Below, in pieces: positions 60,001-64,000 of a DNA stretch of 64,000 nucleotides. How positions within the stretch are numbered: the first letter of the stretch is position 1; each line of letters begins with the position of its first letter. Source of the DNA: Ignelater luminosus (taxonomy: Eukaryota > Arthropoda > Insecta > Coleoptera > Elateridae); NCBI GenBank assembly GCA_011009095.1, contig VTPC01090570.1, positions 141,159 to 205,158 of the forward strand, read 5' to 3'. Below the pieces are notes generated by a model that was given only the letters and a program-made list of their open reading frames with translations, had not been told where the DNA came from and ran no database searches. A program made the translations under genes and the position numbers.

Positions 60001-63000
60001 GTATTGATTTTGGTGAATTTGAAGAAAAGCAAATTTCTCTTGAAGATGTATCTAAATTTGAACAAGGTGATAAAAAATATATCAGATCAACATCAGATCC
60101 TAAACAAAAATCTTCACAAAACGCTAAGCAAATTGCTATCCAAACAGTGAAACCAATTACTAGAAATAGACAGAAGCAGACACCACATACATCAAAGGTA
60201 TTCCTTATAATGTTTTTAACAAAATATACAGACTGTCTATTATATCTGATATCTTTTGTTTTCTCAAGAGGGTTCATGAACAAAATGCTACATCATGAAA
60301 AGCATTGTAGTAAAATAAAAAACTTTTGTCAAAAAGCATTTTCCTTTGGCATTTTATCATATTTTATTTTGGAAATATCGAGCTTTAAAAAGAACCGAGC
60401 ACTTTCATGTTTATTGGATGTGGGTTTTCTTGAGAAAATAGTGTCAATAAATGAGCTCCAAAATATTTCTAATTTAACTTTTAGAGGTATCTCTTATGGT
60501 TTATGAGAGTTCTTCGATGTTCTGGATATAATAAATCTGATGTATAATTTCTATTTTTCAGTAGTACTATTAGTGGTATAATTATAGAAAAATTTTTTTT
60601 ATTTACATTTTAGCCTCCTGTTACTACAGGAAAGCAGCAATGCCAAGGATGTGGAAAATATTTTGAAACTAATTACGGTCAACAAATATGGAAAGAAGTA
60701 AGATTTGCATGTATTAATATTATTTTCAATAAATTAGTAAATATGTGAGTTGAGCATCATATCTAATTAACATATTCTTTTAGAATGAATTAGTGTTTTG
60801 GTGTAAAGATTGCAACATTAAACAGCTACAGACAGAATTAAAAGACACAGTACACAGTTGCACTGAAAAGATTGTTGGTTTAAGAGACTATATTAAAAAT
60901 CTAGAAAATGAATATACAAAATGCACAACTAACACTGTTAGTAAAGAAGAATATGAACGTTTAGCTGCAGCACAGGTATTTTTATATTCAGGGTAGCCCA
61001 ATGAAAACAAAACAGACTGAATAACTCCCATGAAAATAATTTTTTGAAAAAACGCAGAAACATGTCAGTTTGTATTGGGAGGGGGCATCTTTTGATGTAC
61101 AATTCAAACTCTAATCGTCAACTTCCTAGGAGGGGAGCGTCAACCCCTCAAAAATTTCTAATGGGAAGGGGCTTCAAGTGGTACATCATTAGAAAAGCCT
61201 TTTAATTCTCCATATTGCCCCATTTGGATTTTTAAATTCGGTTGATTCATTTAGAAGATACAGGGTGTGAAATATAAAATACAGAAGGCATCGTGATCTT
61301 CAAATTTTTATATTTGACGTTTGTTTTTGTTGTTGTTATTGTTATTTCCCAAGAAAAGTGCAATCATTTCAACCCTTTCTGCAATCAAGTAACCCATAAT
61401 GTAAGTTTTTTTTAATTTACAACAAATACTAGAAAATTCACTTGTCGCCCACGTCAGGAAAATAAAAAATAAACATGACCGAGTTGTCTAGAGTGGATAC
61501 AAGATTGTCAAATTAAATGAGAACAAATGTCAAATGTAAAAATTTGAAGATCATGACGCCTTCTATGTTTTAGAATTTACACCCTGTATTTTCCAACCAA
61601 ATCAACCAAATTTAAAAATTCAAATGGGGCAATATGGAGAAATAAAAGGCATTTCTAATGATGTGCCACTTGAACCCCCTTCCTATTAGAAATATTTGAG
61701 AGGTTGACGAACCCCCCTAGGGGGTTGAAGTTTAGGGTTCGAATTGTACATCAAGAAATGTTCCCTCCTCAATACAAATCGAGATATTTTTGTATTTTGT
61801 TGAAAAATTATTTTCGTGACAGTTATTCAGTCTGTTTCGTTTTTGTTGGGCCACCCTGTATACTGCCTGTCACCTAGAAAATTAACTGTAGGACAATAAT
61901 AAGTGCACTTAGTCTAAATAGTATAATTTTAAAGTAAGACAGTGATAAGACCTAAATAATACTTAAATGTAACTTATTATAATCCTATAGTTGACTTTGT
62001 AGATAATAGGCGGTACAGGTTATTGAACTATTTCATTTATCATTTTGTAGCACAACTTAACTATGCTGTTTTACCATGCTCAAGAACAAAATAAACGTCT
62101 TCGTATGCAATGTGCAGAAACAGCTGCAAGATTAGAAGAGTTAGTAACTCAATACCAACCACAAACGTGAGTATTAATTGAAATTGTATATTAATTGTCT
62201 TTAAGTACATAATATATTGCTTTTAGTACCAGTGTAACGCAATTTAGTGACCAAGTAAAAAAAGATAATGAAAAACCAATAGACAGCCCAAGTACAATAA
62301 ATGAATTATTGCGAGAAATTCAAAGTTTTAGACACAAAGATTTAATGATTCAAGCAGACATGTAATGTTTGTATAGTTTTAAAATTATATTGGTGATGAA
62401 AACGTTTTTATTGTTTTAGTATTGAAAAAGCAGAAGAGGAGTTATTACGAAAAATAAAAGCACGGAAAAGGTATGTTTCATTTAGATTTTTTCTTTATGG
62501 CAGTTTTTATCTTTTTCTAAATTTTGTTGAAATTGTATTTCAATTACCCTAAATAACCACTGTTATGTATTGATGCATTTTAGTGAAAGTAACCTAACCT
62601 CATCTAGAAGGAGAGACCGTTGTGAAGCCTGCCGAATTATTCAGTACGTATGAATGATATATTTTAAGGGCAACATTAATGTAATTATAAATCCCCAGAA
62701 GTAGATCAAAGACTGTACTTACAAAAACTAATAAATCAAGACAATCGAGTTCATCTTTGTCACTGAAATCTACTGAAAATAAATTATCGTCAAGTACATC
62801 CCAACAGTCAGCACAGAGAGATTGGTAAGTTTTTATATTTTACTAGCATTGGATATTTTAGCTAGAATCTTTACACATCTAATATATTCATATCATGAAA
62901 AACCAACTGATTTCCTGTTTGACTTTAGGATTAAATACGACACCGAAGAATCAAAAGAATCAACTACTTTATTAACAGGGTATGTATATTATATAAATAT

Positions 63001-63297
63001 TATTTTTTCTAATTTATTAATAATATATTTATTGCAGGATGTGTGTACATGATGTAAGGTATGAGGTTTTTCTAAATTATCTACATTCTTTGATTTACTT
63101 TAATACCTTCTCATAGAGAGAAAATAGATGAAGTACATGAGAAAATACAACATTATTTAGAAGAACGTGATGAACTAGTCAGAACTTACCACTACACATG
63201 TGAGAATCCTGTAGTGTCTTATATGACTAAAACCATCAATAAATTGTTCAAAGAATGGAATGAATTAAAAGATGAACTAAACAAATATAGTCAGTAA
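57034..63297 (+). CDS. C2-domain / coiled-coil protein, CEP120-like (centriolar), with extra CxxC pairs
   Basis: Eighteen exons: 57034-57094, 57146-57296, 57353-57479, 57541-57654, 57722-58468, 58592-58755, 59072-59303, 59361-60197, 60614-60697, 60784-60975, 62051-62166, 62227-62361, 62420-62470, 62584-62643, 62699-62824, 62929-62979, 63038-63058, 63117-63297; phases close to 1149 aa. N-terminal C2 about 12-150 (YVVLSVKEG, FNCNFTWRVEN, RSLGFARIGLNL); Ser/Lys-rich linker about 150-400; second C2-like domain about 415-535; Lys/Glu coiled-coil segments; C725/C728 and C738; a zinc-ribbon-like C821-x2-C824-x21-C846-x2-C849; C1017-x2-C1020; and a C-terminal YLEERDELVRT (about 1103-1113), like the LIEERDTLMRTG end of CEP120. 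CEP120 acts in centriole elongation and ciliogenesis. The family call rests on remembered similarity at both ends; the cysteines are not part of the CEP120 I know. It could be another ciliary C2 protein. Confidence 0.8.
60989..61858. mobile_element. 870-bp fold-back (long inverted repeat) element in an intron of the CEP120-like gene
   Basis: The left arm (60,989 to about 61,320) begins CAGGGTAGCCCAATGAAAAC; the right arm (about 61,527 to 61,858), read in reverse complement, begins CAGGGTGGCCCAACAAAAAC. The arms stay alignable across about 330 bp, including shared blocks such as AACAGACTGAATAACT, TTGATGTACAATTC, TTCTAATxGGAAGGGG, CAAATGGGG and TACAGGGTGT. A loop of about 205 bp has no coding capacity. 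The element starts 13 nt after the splice donor at 60,976. It resembles fold-back DNA transposons; no target duplication was fixed. Confidence 0.85.
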
Positions 63298-63606
63298 TCA
63301 GGGAGTAAAACAATTGACTGTGATAACTGTTTGATACATTTCCATATAGATTTTTGTATTTGCAATACGTTTCATTAAAAATAATAATTAAATAGTGTTT
63401 GATTTGATTATAATAGTAACAGTGGATTTTAAATATAAAACATTTTTTTAAATAAGTAAAGTTCAGGCACTAAAGAATATTAAAAAAGGCCTTTAAAAAT
63501 CTGGAAATAGGCATTTTAAAAAATAAAATAAGCAAGTAGTTTTATTACGATTTTATACTAGATTATAACAACAATATTATTGTTTATTGGAATTAAAGCT
63601 AATCTT
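63298..63606. other. 3' UTR of the CEP120-like gene and short intergenic gap
   Basis: AT-rich and non-coding. Several A-rich stretches (for example near 63,520) could serve as polyadenylation signals. The gap is only about 300 bp before the convergent hAT relic. Confidence 0.45.
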
Positions 63607-64000
63607 TTAGATTTCTGTTGTAAATGCTTGCTTTCTATCAGACAATTGATACTTTAATTGTGAAGATGGTCTTTCCACATCCACCGACATAACTGTGCAA
63701 ATTTAAAATATGCAATCTCAGTTATTTCGTAATTTTTCACATGTTCATTATTTATATTGCCTGAAAGAATGTTCGATAAGCTTTTTATAATCTCAAAATC
63801 CTTATTTGCTCTGAATACAAATTCACATTTATCCTTGATCAAACGACCTTTTCTGTCAGAAATGCTACAAATATCTTTAATTGTATTATTTACAATATTA
63901 ATGGCATTGACCAAAGGTAAATCTCTGCTTTCTAGTCTTGTTATTGTACCAGGAAGCAGAGAATAGTTGGCAGAAATAAATGCCAGATCATTCTGTAAAT
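63607..64000 (-). pseudogene. hAT transposase C-terminal relic (dimerisation domain), running off the right edge
   Basis: The minus-strand frame from the right edge down to about 63,680 reads NDLAFISANYSLLPGTITRLESRD-type sequence (first residues shared with hAT relatives), then ILSGN and YFKFAQL. A one-base shift then continues it as SVDVERPSSQLKYQLSDRK to a stop at 63,607. SVDVER.SS..K is the hAT dimerisation motif. The frameshift indicates a pseudogene; a sequencing error cannot be excluded. An ATTTACAG at the very edge could be an acceptor or chance. It is convergent with the CEP120-like gene. Confidence 0.65.

Noticed and set aside
60198..60506. Continuation of the exon 8 frame past 60,197
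   Set aside because: A good donor at 60,198 and acceptor at 60,613 keep the frame and lead into the CxxC exons; the read-through peptide is intronic in character.
63054..63120. Alternative splice for the last CEP120-like exons (donor at 63,054, acceptor before 63,121)
   Set aside because: It stays in frame but needs a third tandem AG; donor 63,059 with acceptor 63,117 uses the first AG and gives a smooth coiled-coil start.

Overview
This window is strongly AT-rich eukaryotic DNA from an arthropod, almost certainly an insect. It carries spliced genes with many 50-120 bp introns plus a few very long ones, conserved animal signalling and ciliary protein families, and a heavy load of decayed insect-type transposons (hAT, Tc1/mariner, Ty3/gypsy, short palindromic elements). 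The order cannot be fixed from sequence alone. No prokaryotic operon, CRISPR, rRNA or tRNA was seen.

Layout. 1-6.3 kb holds two hAT transposon relics. 6.4-21.1 kb is AT-rich non-coding DNA, probably the long 5' intron or upstream region of the first gene, with one GC-richer 219-bp open patch at 6,981. 21,144-26,893 (+) is an IQSEC/schizo Arf-GEF (IQ, Sec7, PH, C-terminal PDZ ligand). 27-33.9 kb is intergenic and holds two broken Ty3/gypsy pol relics on the minus strand. 33,940-41,652 (-) is a phospholipid scramblase; one long intron holds another Ty3 relic and a possible alternative first exon. 41.7-46.8 kb is intergenic, with a hAT-type MITE with degenerate target duplications and a dead mariner (maT-like) transposase. 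46,842-54,797 (+) is a WW-WW-MyTH4-RhoGAP protein (ARHGAP39/Vilse); its 6-kb intron carries a 1.5-kb Tc1/mariner-type element with both inverted ends and TA flanks. 57,034-63,297 (+) is an 18-exon C2/coiled-coil protein that most resembles CEP120 but has extra CxxC pairs; one intron is mostly an 870-bp fold-back element starting 13 nt past the splice donor. The right edge shows the 3' end of a third hAT relic on the minus strand.

How the genes relate. They do not form a pathway cluster. Two regulate small GTPases (Arf and Rho/Rac), one scrambles plasma-membrane lipids, and one is probably centriolar. Exon models were assembled by eye from splice sites, reading phase and remembered family conservation. 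Phases close exactly for all four: 849, 318, 643 and 1149 codons before stop. No undescribed multi-gene system was found. The most unusual structures are the intronic fold-back element, the phase-incompatible extra first exon in the scramblase gene, and the zinc-ribbon-like cysteines in the CEP120-like protein.
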